DNA of 7,134 bases from an uncultured Phaeodactylibacter sp. (GTDB taxonomy: Bacteria > Bacteroidota > Bacteroidia > Chitinophagales > Saprospiraceae), in NCBI GenBank assembly GCA_913062745.1, contig CAJXXJ010000187.1, positions 1-7,134 of the forward strand, in the 5' to 3' direction. Position 1 is the first letter of the stretch, and the number at the start of each line of letters is the position of its first letter. Below the pieces are notes generated by a model. That model saw nothing but the letters and a program-made list of their open reading frames with translations, was not told where the DNA came from and ran no database searches. Both the position numbers and the translations under genes were made by a program. Positions 1-6,046 of the stretch are shown here, piece after piece.

Positions 1-1
1 G

Positions 2-202
2 GTCAAGCGCAAAGATTATGGCTGGCTGGAATTTCGCAGGGTGCTGGACGGCAAGTATGTGATTGCGGCGATCCACGAGTTTGTGCCCATGCTGCCCTGG
101 TTTATTTACGTCATTTCCCAGGCAGTAGCCCACCTCTTTGTCATGAATCAATTTGGGCGCTACCTGATGAAAGATGATCGGGAGGAAGTAGAGGTGGGAT
201 GA
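2..202 (+). CDS. Hypothetical protein, C-terminal fragment (5' end outside window)
   Basis: An open frame enters from the left edge (codons begin at base 2) and ends at TGA 200-202, giving 66 C-terminal residues. I do not recognise the family. The visible part starts with a basic/aromatic stretch (VKRKDYGWLEF), then a hydrophobic, proline-interrupted segment (FVPMLPWFIYVISQAVAHLF) that could be a membrane-associated helix, and ends in a charged tail (MKDDREEVEVG). Codon use looks like that of the neighbours. The next gene on the same strand starts 86 nt downstream and no clear TAnnTTTG promoter is visible in between, so the two may be co-transcribed. It is real coding sequence by its open frame and composition, but function cannot be assigned from this fragment. 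Confidence 0.6.
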   Translation, partial: VKRKDYGWLEFRRVLDGKYVIAAIHEFVPMLPWFIYVISQAVAHLFVMNQFGRYLMKDDREEVEVG

Positions 203-288
203 GCAGTCCGCATATCATTCCGGAGCTGTTGCTGCAACCTTAGCCGCTGGCCGCTGTCTCTATCTGCGGTACCAGTACGATCCATTTT

Positions 289-1377
289 ATGAAATCAAGC
301 ATCCTACTACTGTTTTTATTGCCTCTGGCCGGCCTGGCACAGGAGAGTGTCTTCCTTGGCGTCTACATCGAAAGGATTTCTGAAGAGAAAGCGGAAGCCC
401 TGGGCTTCCCCAACCCTTACGGCTCCTACATCAGCGGGATAATACCGGGAACAGCTGCGGCGCGGGCCGGCCTTCAGCCGCTTGACTACATCGTCGGCGT
501 CGATCAGCACATGGCGCGCGAAGGGAGGTCTCTCGGCAGCATACTGCGGCAGCATACGCCGGGAGAGCGCGTTACCCTGCACATTTACCGGGCGGGCAGA
601 AAGCAAACCCTGTGGGCTACGCTGGGGCGTAAAAGCGACAGCCGCAAAGTGGAGCGCGGGCACTGCGAGGAGCCTTTTCTGGGTATCCGGCCGGAGTCGG
701 GCATTGACGGGAGCCGGCGCGGCGTGGGAGTTCGTATTGTAGACAATTCTACAGCGGAAGCAATGGATGTGAAGGACGGAGACCTAATCCTGTCCATCAA
801 CGGTGCCCCGATGGTAGACTGGACGGACATTAAAATTGCCATCGACAACATGGAGGTGGGAGACCCCATCCGCATCGAGCTGCAGCGGCAGGGGCGGCGG
901 CTGGTCAAAACGGCGCCCATCCGGTCGCAGTGTGATACCAAGCCCGAGGTGCCCGCGGTAGCCGAGCCCGACCCCGGTGCCTGGTTTGACCGCTACTTTA
1001 AAGAGGAGGATCGTGAGCGCGTAGGGCCGTCTTCCATAGCTGTTTCAGACCTGGGCAGCTCCGGCATCTCCGCCGCCAACCAGTCCTACGGCTTATCGCT
1101 GCCGGTATCCAACAACCTGCAGGTGCGCAATCTGAAAACCGTCATGAGGGCCGGAGAAAAGGATCAGCTGGAGCTGGCGTTTGACCTCCCGGCTTCGGGG
1201 GATACGCAGGTGCGGATTTACAAGTCTTCGGGGCGGCTGGTGTACAGCTACGAGCTGGGGGCATTCTCCGGCAGCTTTGAGGATGAGACCAACCTCTTGC
1301 AGAACGGCACAGGCGATTACTTTTTGGAAATCCGGCAAGGCAGCCGCTCGCAGGTGAAGCAGATCAAACTGCGCTAA
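289..1377 (+). CDS. Secreted double-PDZ protein with putative T9SS C-terminal sorting domain
   Basis: The 362-residue protein begins with a typical signal peptide (residues 1-17, cleavage likely after GLA, before Gln18; no lipobox Cys). Two PDZ domains follow. PDZ1 spans about 21-113, with a carboxylate-binding-type FLGV motif at 22-25 and IIPGTAAARAGLQPLDYIVGV at 51-71. PDZ2 spans about 126-214, with FLGI at 130-133 and a DGDLILSINGAP core at 163-174. The only two cysteines, C126 and C215, bracket PDZ2 and could form a disulfide in the periplasm or outside. A linker (about 216-275) leads to a beta-rich tail (about 276-362) containing LELAFDLP, VRIYKSSGRLVYS, GDYFLEI and a basic KQIKLR end. 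This pattern matches T9SS type-A C-terminal sorting domains. No trypsin-like, site-2 or tail-specific protease domain is present, so it is not a DegP/HtrA or CtpA enzyme. The likely role is a surface or secreted binding/scaffold protein (inference). The ATG at 289 is chosen because it directly precedes the signal peptide. Confidence 0.88.
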   Translation: MKSSILLLFLLPLAGLAQESVFLGVYIERISEEKAEALGFPNPYGSYISGIIPGTAAARAGLQPLDYIVGVDQHMAREGRSLGSILRQHTPGERVTLHIYRAGRKQTLWATLGRKSDSRKVERGHCEEPFLGIRPESGIDGSRRGVGVRIVDNSTAEAMDVKDGDLILSINGAPMVDWTDIKIAIDNMEVGDPIRIELQRQGRRLVKTAPIRSQCDTKPEVPAVAEPDPGAWFDRYFKEEDRERVGPSSIAVSDLGSSGISAANQSYGLSLPVSNNLQVRNLKTVMRAGEKDQLELAFDLPASGDTQVRIYKSSGRLVYSYELGAFSGSFEDETNLLQNGTGDYFLEIRQGSRSQVKQIKLR

Positions 1378-1394
1378 AGGACAAGGTTTTACCG

Positions 1395-1919
1395 CTACTG
1401 CGCAAAGTGCTCCTGCATCATTGCTTCCAGATAGCGCTGGTCTGTGGCATCGAAAGATCTCTGCAGCGTACTGTCCACATCAAAAACGGCGATCAGTTCT
1501 CCCTGCGGGTTGAATACCGGCACAACAATCTCGGAGCGGGAGTTGGGGTCGCAGGCGATGTGCTCGCTGCCCTGAGCCAGCGCGTGGGTATCCGGCACCA
1601 GCTGGGTGCGTTCTTCCCGGGCCGCCCGCCCGCAGACGCCTTTATCAAAATCAATGTGTAAGCAGCCGAGGGTGCCTTGATAGGGGCCTACGGATAGCCG
1701 GCGCTCTGCGCTTTTGACGTAAAATCCGGCCCAGTAATAGTAGGGCAGGTAAGTTTTGAGCAGGCAGTTGATGGTCGCCATTTTCAGCACCGGGTCAGAT
1801 TCACCCTGCAGGTTGGCGCGGATGGCAGCGGCGGCTTGCTCGTAGGCGGCTTCCTTTTCCTGCGGGTTCAGGTTTTGGGAAGGTTTGATGAAATAGGGCA
1901 TTTCTGCAGATGCACTCAT
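1395..1919 (-). CDS. msrC: Free methionine-(R)-sulfoxide reductase (fRMsr), GAF-domain type
   Basis: This cytosolic enzyme reduces free L-methionine-(R)-S-oxide to methionine, using thioredoxin-type reductant (family knowledge from E. coli MsrC/YebR and yeast fRMsr). It is a single GAF domain with all family signatures in order: WAGFY, GPYQG, CLHI, GVCG, HIACD, SEIVVPV and a terminal DVDST. With the start used here (174 residues) the three redox cysteines are C86, C96 and C123. The 10-residue spacing of the first two equals that in E. coli (Cys84/Cys94), and the third corresponds to Cys118. All three are present, so the protein should be catalytically competent. Start choice: an upstream in-frame ATG at 1958 would add 13 residues (MAGILYPAKLFSP), but homologues have a short N-terminus, and the AT-rich DNA before 1919 fits a Bacteroidota start. 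A further ATG at 1901 is also possible. It is the last gene of the minus-strand trio and converges on the PDZ gene, whose stop lies 17 nt away. Confidence 0.92.
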   Translation of the reverse strand: MSASAEMPYFIKPSQNLNPQEKEAAYEQAAAAIRANLQGESDPVLKMATINCLLKTYLPYYYWAGFYVKSAERRLSVGPYQGTLGCLHIDFDKGVCGRAAREERTQLVPDTHALAQGSEHIACDPNSRSEIVVPVFNPQGELIAVFDVDSTLQRSFDATDQRYLEAMMQEHFAQ

Positions 1920-1978
1920 AGGACTAAAAAGTTTAGCGGGATAAAGGATACCGGCCATAAGCAGGGATGATGCCGCGC

Positions 1979-2494
1979 CTACTCCTTAAACCAGCTGCTG
2001 TACATGACATAATTATTAGCGATGCGCTCTACGGTATCCTTGAAGGTCTCTGCACTCATTGCTTTGACCTTGCGGGCGGGCACGCCGGCGTAGATGTAGC
2101 CGGATTCCAGGTGGCTGTTTTCCAACACAACAGCTCCGGCGGCTACCAGCACATTCTCTTCCACCACGGCGTGGTCCATCACTATAGCGCCCATGCCGAT
2201 GAGCACGTTGTCTTTGAGGGTGCAGCCGTGTACGATAGCGCGGTGCCCGATGGAGACATTATTGCCGATGGTGGTGGGCGCCCGCTCGTAGGTACAGTGG
2301 ATGACGGCGCCATCCTGTACGTTTACCTTGTTGCCCATGCGGATGCGGTGTACGTCGCCGCGGATGACGGCCTGAAACCATACGCTGCAGTCGTCGCCCA
2401 TTTGCACGTCCCCCACAATTGTGGCATTTTCGGCCAAGTAACAGTTGTCGCCGAAAGATGGGGTGATGCCTTTGACTGGTTTGATCAGTGCCAT
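1979..2494 (-). CDS. Gamma carbonic anhydrase-like hexapeptide-repeat protein (YrdA/PaaY/CamH type)
   Basis: The 171-residue protein folds as a left-handed beta-helix, as shown by hexapeptide repeats through about residues 10-125 (for example NATIVGDVQMG, NNVSIGHRAIVHGC, NVLIGMGAIVMD), with a C-terminal amphipathic helix (about 146-165). The gamma-CA active-site set is visible: R45 and D47 in IRGD, Q60/D61, and the three zinc/iron-ligand histidines H66, H84 and H89 at family spacing. The proton-shuttle glutamates of archaeal Cam (equivalents of Glu62 and Glu84) are absent: V48 follows the RGD, and CTY follows H66. It therefore belongs to the CamH/YrdA branch, whose members are trimers with carbonic anhydrase activity in some cases and undetectable activity in others. 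Whether this protein hydrates CO2 is open. It lies 17 nt after the exchanger gene and is co-directional with msrC, consistent with one operon. Confidence 0.92.
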   Translation of the reverse strand: MALIKPVKGITPSFGDNCYLAENATIVGDVQMGDDCSVWFQAVIRGDVHRIRMGNKVNVQDGAVIHCTYERAPTTIGNNVSIGHRAIVHGCTLKDNVLIGMGAIVMDHAVVEENVLVAAGAVVLENSHLESGYIYAGVPARKVKAMSAETFKDTVERIANNYVMYSSWFKE

Positions 2495-2511
2495 ATTGGT
2501 CTGTTGTGTTT

Positions 2512-3456
2512 TTATTTAAACGCGCCATCCAGCAGTTCGGCAAAGAAGAAGGCGTAAAACAGGAGCAGCACAGCGCCTTCTGCCCGGGTGATTTTCCGGT
2601 TGTTGGTCATGATGCCGAAAAGGATGGTCATGCCTACCATCAGTGGCAGGTACAGTTCGTTGATATTGGCAGGCACTTCCAGCTTTCCGAACAGGGAAGG
2701 GATGCCCATCACGATGTAGGTGTTGAAAATATTGGAGCCCAGGACATTGCCCACAGCAATTGACGCCTTGCCGCGGCGGGCAGCATTCAGGCTGACGATC
2801 ACCTCGGGCAGGCTTGTGCCTAAGGCTACGGCGGACAGAGCGATGACCTCGGGGTTGATGCCGGCAATCTCAGAAAGCTGTATGATGGAAAAAATAGTAT
2901 AGTCAGCCCCGAAATAAACGAGGATGCCGCCCAGCAGGAGCATACCGTAGGTTTTCCAGCCTGGTTTGTCAGATTCCTCCGCAATTTCCTCGGCTTCTTC
3001 CTTACCCTGCGAGCGGAAGGAATAGGCGAGAAAGATGACAATACCGGTGAGGAATAGCAGGCTTTCAAAGAGCGAGAAATGAAAATCGCTCAGGGCGAAC
3101 CAAAGCAGAAACGCAGAGCCCCAGAGGAAGGGCATATCGATGTGCCAGATGTTGTACTCGAGTTCTATTTTGCCTACTACCAGGGCGGCCAGCCCCAGCA
3201 CAAGAGCAATATTTGTGATGTTGGAGCCGACTACATTACCGACCACAATTTCTGACTCGCCGCTGAAAACGGAGGCGATGGAGGTAGCCAGTTCTGGCAG
3301 GGAAGTACCGAAGGCGACGATGGTGACGCCAATGATGAAGGGGGATACACCCAGCGACAGGCCGATGCGCTCCGCAGAATCGATAAACCAGTCTGATGCT
3401 TTAAGCAGGACCAGCAAGCTAACTACAAAAAGTCCAAAGTAGAGTAATGCGTCCAT
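2512..3456 (-). CDS. yrbG: Calcium/sodium antiporter, CaCA superfamily (YrbG-like)
   Basis: This 314-residue inner-membrane protein has the internal duplication of Na+/Ca2+ exchangers. The alpha-1 repeat contains GTSLPE (50-55) and GNVVGSNITN (74-83). The alpha-2 repeat contains GTSLPE (213-218) and GNVLGSNIFN (237-246). The acidic residues E55 and E218 and the asparagines of the GN/GSN motifs are the ion-coordinating positions known in the family. About ten hydrophobic segments are visible. The halves are joined by a short acidic cytoplasmic loop (about 149-166, KEEAEEIAEESDKP), which lacks the large regulatory domain of eukaryotic NCX, as expected for a bacterial protein. Predicted role: Ca2+ extrusion driven by Na+ (or H+) influx; ion specificity cannot be read from sequence. 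It is the first gene of the minus-strand trio and has an exact TAnnTTTG element 60 nt upstream of its ATG. Confidence 0.93.
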   Translation of the reverse strand: MDALLYFGLFVVSLLVLLKASDWFIDSAERIGLSLGVSPFIIGVTIVAFGTSLPELATSIASVFSGESEIVVGNVVGSNITNIALVLGLAALVVGKIELEYNIWHIDMPFLWGSAFLLWFALSDFHFSLFESLLFLTGIVIFLAYSFRSQGKEEAEEIAEESDKPGWKTYGMLLLGGILVYFGADYTIFSIIQLSEIAGINPEVIALSAVALGTSLPEVIVSLNAARRGKASIAVGNVLGSNIFNTYIVMGIPSLFGKLEVPANINELYLPLMVGMTILFGIMTNNRKITRAEGAVLLLFYAFFFAELLDGAFK

Positions 3457-3481
3457 ATAATGTTTCCGGTATTGCGCTCCA

Positions 3482-3506
3482 CCCGGCGGCTACAGGGGCT
3501 GCCGGG
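3482..3506. repeat. GC-rich inverted repeat in the yrbG leader
   Basis: A 9-nt arm (3482-3490, CCCGGCGGC) and its partner (3498-3506, GCTGCCGGG) flank a 7-nt loop. The arms pair fully except for one position, which is a G-T wobble on the plus strand and an A-C mismatch in the minus-strand transcript. The element lies between the predicted yrbG promoter and the ATG, so it would sit in the 5' untranslated RNA about 25 nt before the start codon. No T-run follows in either direction, so it is not a standard intrinsic terminator. It could affect yrbG translation or end gldN transcripts, but no function is shown. Confidence 0.4.
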
Positions 3507-3515
3507 CGGAGTTCG

Positions 3516-3523
3516 CAAAAGTA
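3516..3523 (-). promoter_or_regulatory. Predicted Bacteroidota sigma-70-type -7 element for the yrbG operon
   Basis: On the minus strand the sequence is TACTTTTG, an exact match to the TAnnTTTG -7 consensus of Bacteroidota housekeeping promoters. The -33 region is weak: a TTTC lies 23 nt upstream, and a TTG lies only 13 nt upstream, which is too close. Transcription starting about 7 nt downstream would give a leader of roughly 50-55 nt before the yrbG ATG. The site sits in the only sizeable gap upstream of the three-gene run, which supports the call. Confidence 0.55.
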
Positions 3524-3585
3524 ACAATATCGTGGACAAGCCGCACGAAATTCTGCAGCTATCGCCCGGTAGGGCACCGAATTGC

Positions 3586-4449
3586 CTAGTAAGACCACAG
3601 GTCGTGCTCCCAATTGAAGCGTTCGGCCTCCAGCATTTGTGCCTGCTGCAGCAATTCTGCGCCGCTGTAGGTGTCCTGGAGACGGGCGTCGTGCACATTG
3701 GCCACCTTGGTGATATGGCTGGAAAATTGCCGCATGTCCAGCCAGTCTGTCCAGCTCATTGGGTGGTGCACGCGTCCATTGGTTGGAACGGTGGTGCGGG
3801 CCAGGAGTTCGCGGGCACTGGGGTAGTGGATCCAAAACAGAGGGCGCTCGTACTTAAAGTTGCCGTTGTCGTCGTACTCTTCAATCAGGGGGGCGATGCC
3901 GAGAATGCGCACCTTCAGGGTGGAGGTACGGGTATCGAAATACCAGTGCTCCTTGATGCGGTAGCGCTTGATGTCTTCCGGGTTGAGGGTGTTCTGCACG
4001 ATCTGATAGACTTCCTCGTCAGTATCAAAATCCCAAACGGGCACCGTATCGGTGCGGTAGATCATGCGTTGCAGCTCCTGTTGTGAAAGCGGCAGGCTGA
4101 ACTCGTCGTCCTCTGTGCTGAACGCCTGCAGCCTGCCGGACTCCACAGCTTCGGCTAATACGGTGATAAAAGGTTGTTTGGGGTAGCGGAAGGGCAAATT
4201 GATTTTCTCGCGGGTGTCGATGATGCGCCAAACCTGCTGCTCCCACAGCAAATCTGCTTCGCGCACGGGAGCGTAGGGTAGGGGGTGTTCCTGGCGCTGC
4301 AGCTTCCGTTCGGTGATGTCGTTGAGTGCCGGGTTACCGGATTCGGTTTGGGCGAAGCCGGCCTGGCAGAGCGCCAGCAGATTACAAACGGTCAGCACGA
4401 TGTACATCAGGTTGATCATCAGCTGCCGCGGGTCCTTGGGTATAGACAT
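3586..4449 (-). CDS. gldN: Gliding motility / type IX secretion protein GldN (PorN)
   Basis: GldN/PorN associates with the lipoprotein GldK/PorK to form the periplasmic ring of the T9SS under the outer membrane, needed for protein secretion and gliding (family knowledge). With the start used here (287 residues) an N-terminal signal peptide is visible: K5/R8, then hydrophobic MYIVLTVCNLLALC, with likely cleavage after GFA (residue 33). Cys28 is not in a proper lipobox. Mature-region GldN signatures are WEQQVWRIIDTREKINLPF (69-87), VRILGIAP (180-187), FWIHYPSARELLA (205-217) and SWTDWLDMRQFSSHITKVAN (232-251). Length is normal for the family. An in-frame ATG at 4515 would add 22 Ala/Cys-rich residues that do not resemble a signal peptide; ATG 4419 would remove the basic residues. 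Unusually, gldK, gldL and gldM are not adjacent: upstream lies divergent tatC, and downstream is the yrbG operon. It may be a second copy (as F. johnsoniae GldO is to GldN) or a relocated sole copy. Confidence 0.9.
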   Translation of the reverse strand: MSIPKDPRQLMINLMYIVLTVCNLLALCQAGFAQTESGNPALNDITERKLQRQEHPLPYAPVREADLLWEQQVWRIIDTREKINLPFRYPKQPFITVLAEAVESGRLQAFSTEDDEFSLPLSQQELQRMIYRTDTVPVWDFDTDEEVYQIVQNTLNPEDIKRYRIKEHWYFDTRTSTLKVRILGIAPLIEEYDDNGNFKYERPLFWIHYPSARELLARTTVPTNGRVHHPMSWTDWLDMRQFSSHITKVANVHDARLQDTYSGAELLQQAQMLEAERFNWEHDLWSY

Positions 4450-4757
4450 AAGGATTTGGTTTAGTACGGGCACAGCACAGGCAGGGCAATCTGCTGCCGC
4501 TTTCGCGAAAAGCAACGGAAGGCCAGGGCCGGTACAGGCCGTCTGCGGTGAAAAAATGATTGATGATGCCTAAAGTGAGTGAAAAGCGAGCGCTTTGTGG
4601 ATGTCCGTTTTTCCGATGTTACGACCCCATAATGCGGCAGGAGTTATTCGTTACAGCCTACGATCAGTTTTTTGTTACATTTGCAGAGCTTACACGGTGC
4701 GGCTTAAACTTTCTCGCACTTAGAGCTATCTTATAGGGACAATTGAGACCTTGAAGT
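4450..4757. other. Divergent intergenic region between gldN and tatC
   Basis: About 308 bases lie between the two divergent starts, with no convincing gene. The gldN-proximal half is GC-rich and could code for the 22-residue upstream extension of gldN, which I consider unlikely to be translated. The tatC-proximal half is AT-richer and carries an exact TAnnTTTG element on the plus strand (4676-4683). An interrupted palindrome (AAAGCG-AG-CGCTTT, 4583-4596) lies near the middle and could be a protein-binding site, though its length allows chance occurrence. I could not find an exact TAnnTTTG element on the minus strand for gldN. Confidence 0.6.
4676..4683 (+). promoter_or_regulatory. Predicted Bacteroidota sigma-70-type -7 element for tatC
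   Basis: TACATTTG matches the TAnnTTTG consensus exactly. No strong TTG lies at the ideal -33 distance; TTCG or TTA about 22-25 nt upstream is the best available. A start about 7 nt downstream would give a leader of roughly 65-70 nt before the tatC ATG at 4758. The position in a non-coding, AT-rich stretch just before a gene supports it. Confidence 0.55.
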
Positions 4758-5597
4758 ATGCCACTTGATCAAATCGATGTAGACCGGCTGGAGTCTGGCG
4801 AAGGCCAAAATGAAATGACATTCCTGGAGCACCTGGAAGAGCTGCGGTGGCATATCATCCGCTCGCTGATCGCTATTGTCGGGCTCGGTATCGTGCTGTT
4901 CCTTTTTCAGGGGTGGATGTTTGACACCGTTATCTTCGGGCCCACCAAGCAGGACTTTTTCTCCTATGTAGCCATTTGTAATTTCTCAGAAGCCATCGGC
5001 CTGGGGGATACGATGTGCTTCCGGCCGCCGGATTTCCCTAAAATTGCCACGGGGTTCGGAGAGCCCTTCATCATGAGTATCAAAGTGTCTTTTGTGATGG
5101 GCTTTATATTCTCCTTCCCCTATGTGCTGTGGGAGTTCTGGCGTTTCATTCAGCCGGGGCTGTACGCAAAAGAACGCAAGGCAGCCCGCGGCATGGTGGC
5201 CGTGTGTTCCATCCTTTTTCTGCTGGGCGTGTTGTTCGGCTACTATATTATTTCGCCATTCGCGGTCAATTTCCTGGCCGGCTATCAGATACCGGGTGTG
5301 CAGAATACCCCGACGATGTCTTCCTTTATCAATTATATGATCATGTTTACGGCACCTGCCGGGCTGATCTTTGAATTGCCGGTCATCGTTTACTTTTTAT
5401 CCAAGGTAGGCCTGGTGACGCCGGAGGGCATGAAGAAATACCGCCGGCACTCTATCATCGGCGTACTGATGCTGGCCGCGCTGATCACGCCACCGGATGT
5501 GGTCACGCAGTTTCTCATCGGTATTCCGCTCTACATCCTTTACGAGGTGAGCATCGTGGTCTCCGCCCGTGTGAACAAAGCAAATGAAGAGTTTTAA
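4758..5597 (+). CDS. tatC: Sec-independent protein translocase subunit TatC
   Basis: TatC is the inner-membrane receptor that binds twin-arginine signal peptides and, with TatA-type subunits, exports folded proteins. The 279-residue protein shows the cytoplasmic N-terminal signature MTFLEHLEELRWHIIRS (20-36) and FPYVLWEFWRFIQPGLYAKER (120-140), in which the Glu of WEF and the PGLY..ER loop are the conserved substrate-contact region. ALITPPD (241-247) precedes the last helix. Six membrane segments fit: about 34-52, 104-127, 147-168, 190-216, 232-246 and 250-268. The first periplasmic loop (about 53-103) is longer than in E. coli and carries two cysteines, C74 and C87, probably facing the periplasm. 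ATG 4758 is preferred over the internal Met20 because Met20 lies right at the conserved core. No tatA/B gene is in the window. The stop overlaps the start of the next gene by one base (TAATG). Confidence 0.96.
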   Translation: MPLDQIDVDRLESGEGQNEMTFLEHLEELRWHIIRSLIAIVGLGIVLFLFQGWMFDTVIFGPTKQDFFSYVAICNFSEAIGLGDTMCFRPPDFPKIATGFGEPFIMSIKVSFVMGFIFSFPYVLWEFWRFIQPGLYAKERKAARGMVAVCSILFLLGVLFGYYIISPFAVNFLAGYQIPGVQNTPTMSSFINYMIMFTAPAGLIFELPVIVYFLSKVGLVTPEGMKKYRRHSIIGVLMLAALITPPDVVTQFLIGIPLYILYEVSIVVSARVNKANEEF

Positions 5598-6046
5598 TGC
5601 AAAGACTATCGAGTAACGCCACCTTACTGCTCAAATTTTTTATTCCGGTCTTCTGGATCGTCTTCTTCGGGGCTTTCACCCTGGCGGCGCTGTTTTATCA
5701 GTACGACTACGTTGGCAATACGCCGGCCATCTACTTCAAAGCAGGGGTGGTGTTCTTTTACGTCACCGGCGTGCTGCTGTTTGTCTTTACGCTGCTGCGG
5801 CTCAAGCGTGTGGAAGCAGACGCGGCTTTCTTCTACGTGACGAACTACTTCAAGACCGCCCGCTATCCCTTTCACAGCATTGAGCGCATCACAGTCAGCC
5901 GCTTTTTGTTTCTGTCCATCGGCAGCCTGTACCTTTCGGAGAAAGGGGTTTTCGGCAAGCGCTGCCTGTTTGTGCCCAGCCGCCGGCTGATGGAAGACTA
6001 CTGGGAGCAGTACCCCGAACTGCGGGAGCAACTGCTGGAGGAGTAA
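5597..6046 (+). CDS. Two-helix membrane protein of unknown function with PH-like C-terminal region, coupled to tatC
   Basis: The 149-residue protein begins at an ATG that shares its A with the tatC stop (TAATG), so the two are very probably translated from one mRNA by reinitiation. Two membrane helices are visible: about 11-33 (LLKFFIPVFWIVFFGAFTLA) and about 48-68 (KAGVVFFYVTGVLLFVFTLL). The rest (about 70-149) is soluble and probably cytoplasmic. Its pattern of short beta strands (AAFFYVTN, YPFHSIERITVSRFLFLSIG, SLYLSEKGVFGKRCLFVPS) followed by an acidic amphipathic helix (LMEDYWEQYPELREQLLEE) resembles bacterial PH-like (bPH) membrane proteins. I do not recognise a named family. The link with TatC suggests envelope-related work but does not prove it. 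It converges with the VOC gene; the two stop codons touch. Confidence 0.8.
   Translation: MQRLSSNATLLLKFFIPVFWIVFFGAFTLAALFYQYDYVGNTPAIYFKAGVVFFYVTGVLLFVFTLLRLKRVEADAAFFYVTNYFKTARYPFHSIERITVSRFLFLSIGSLYLSEKGVFGKRCLFVPSRRLMEDYWEQYPELREQLLEE

Noticed and set aside
199..243. A 14-codon ORF (MSSPHIIPELLLQP) whose ATG overlaps the stop of the first gene (ATGA).
   Set aside because: It is too short, has no recognisable sequence, and an ATGA overlap occurs easily by chance; kept out of the annotation.
1368..1410. Repeated ACTGCGC followed by AAAG near the convergent stops of the PDZ gene and msrC, considered as a terminator or duplication.
   Set aside because: The copies are only 7 nt direct repeats, most of each within coding sequence, with no hairpin plus T-run; chance similarity is sufficient.
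1967..2557. Long plus-strand frame of 196 codons opposite the gamma-CA gene.
   Set aside because: It is His/Val/Ala-rich shadow coding produced by the antisense of the hexapeptide repeats. The minus-strand gene has clear family motifs.
3460..4086. Plus-strand frame of 208 codons opposite gldN.
   Set aside because: It overlaps a well-supported gldN in antisense, has no domain pattern, and is explained by the lack of stops in GC-rich antisense DNA.
4583..4596. AAAGCG-AG-CGCTTT palindrome in the gldN-tatC gap as an intrinsic terminator or defined operator.
   Set aside because: The 2-nt loop is too tight for an RNA hairpin of the full stem and there is no T-run; as an operator it matches no site I know, so it is only mentioned in the intergenic entry.
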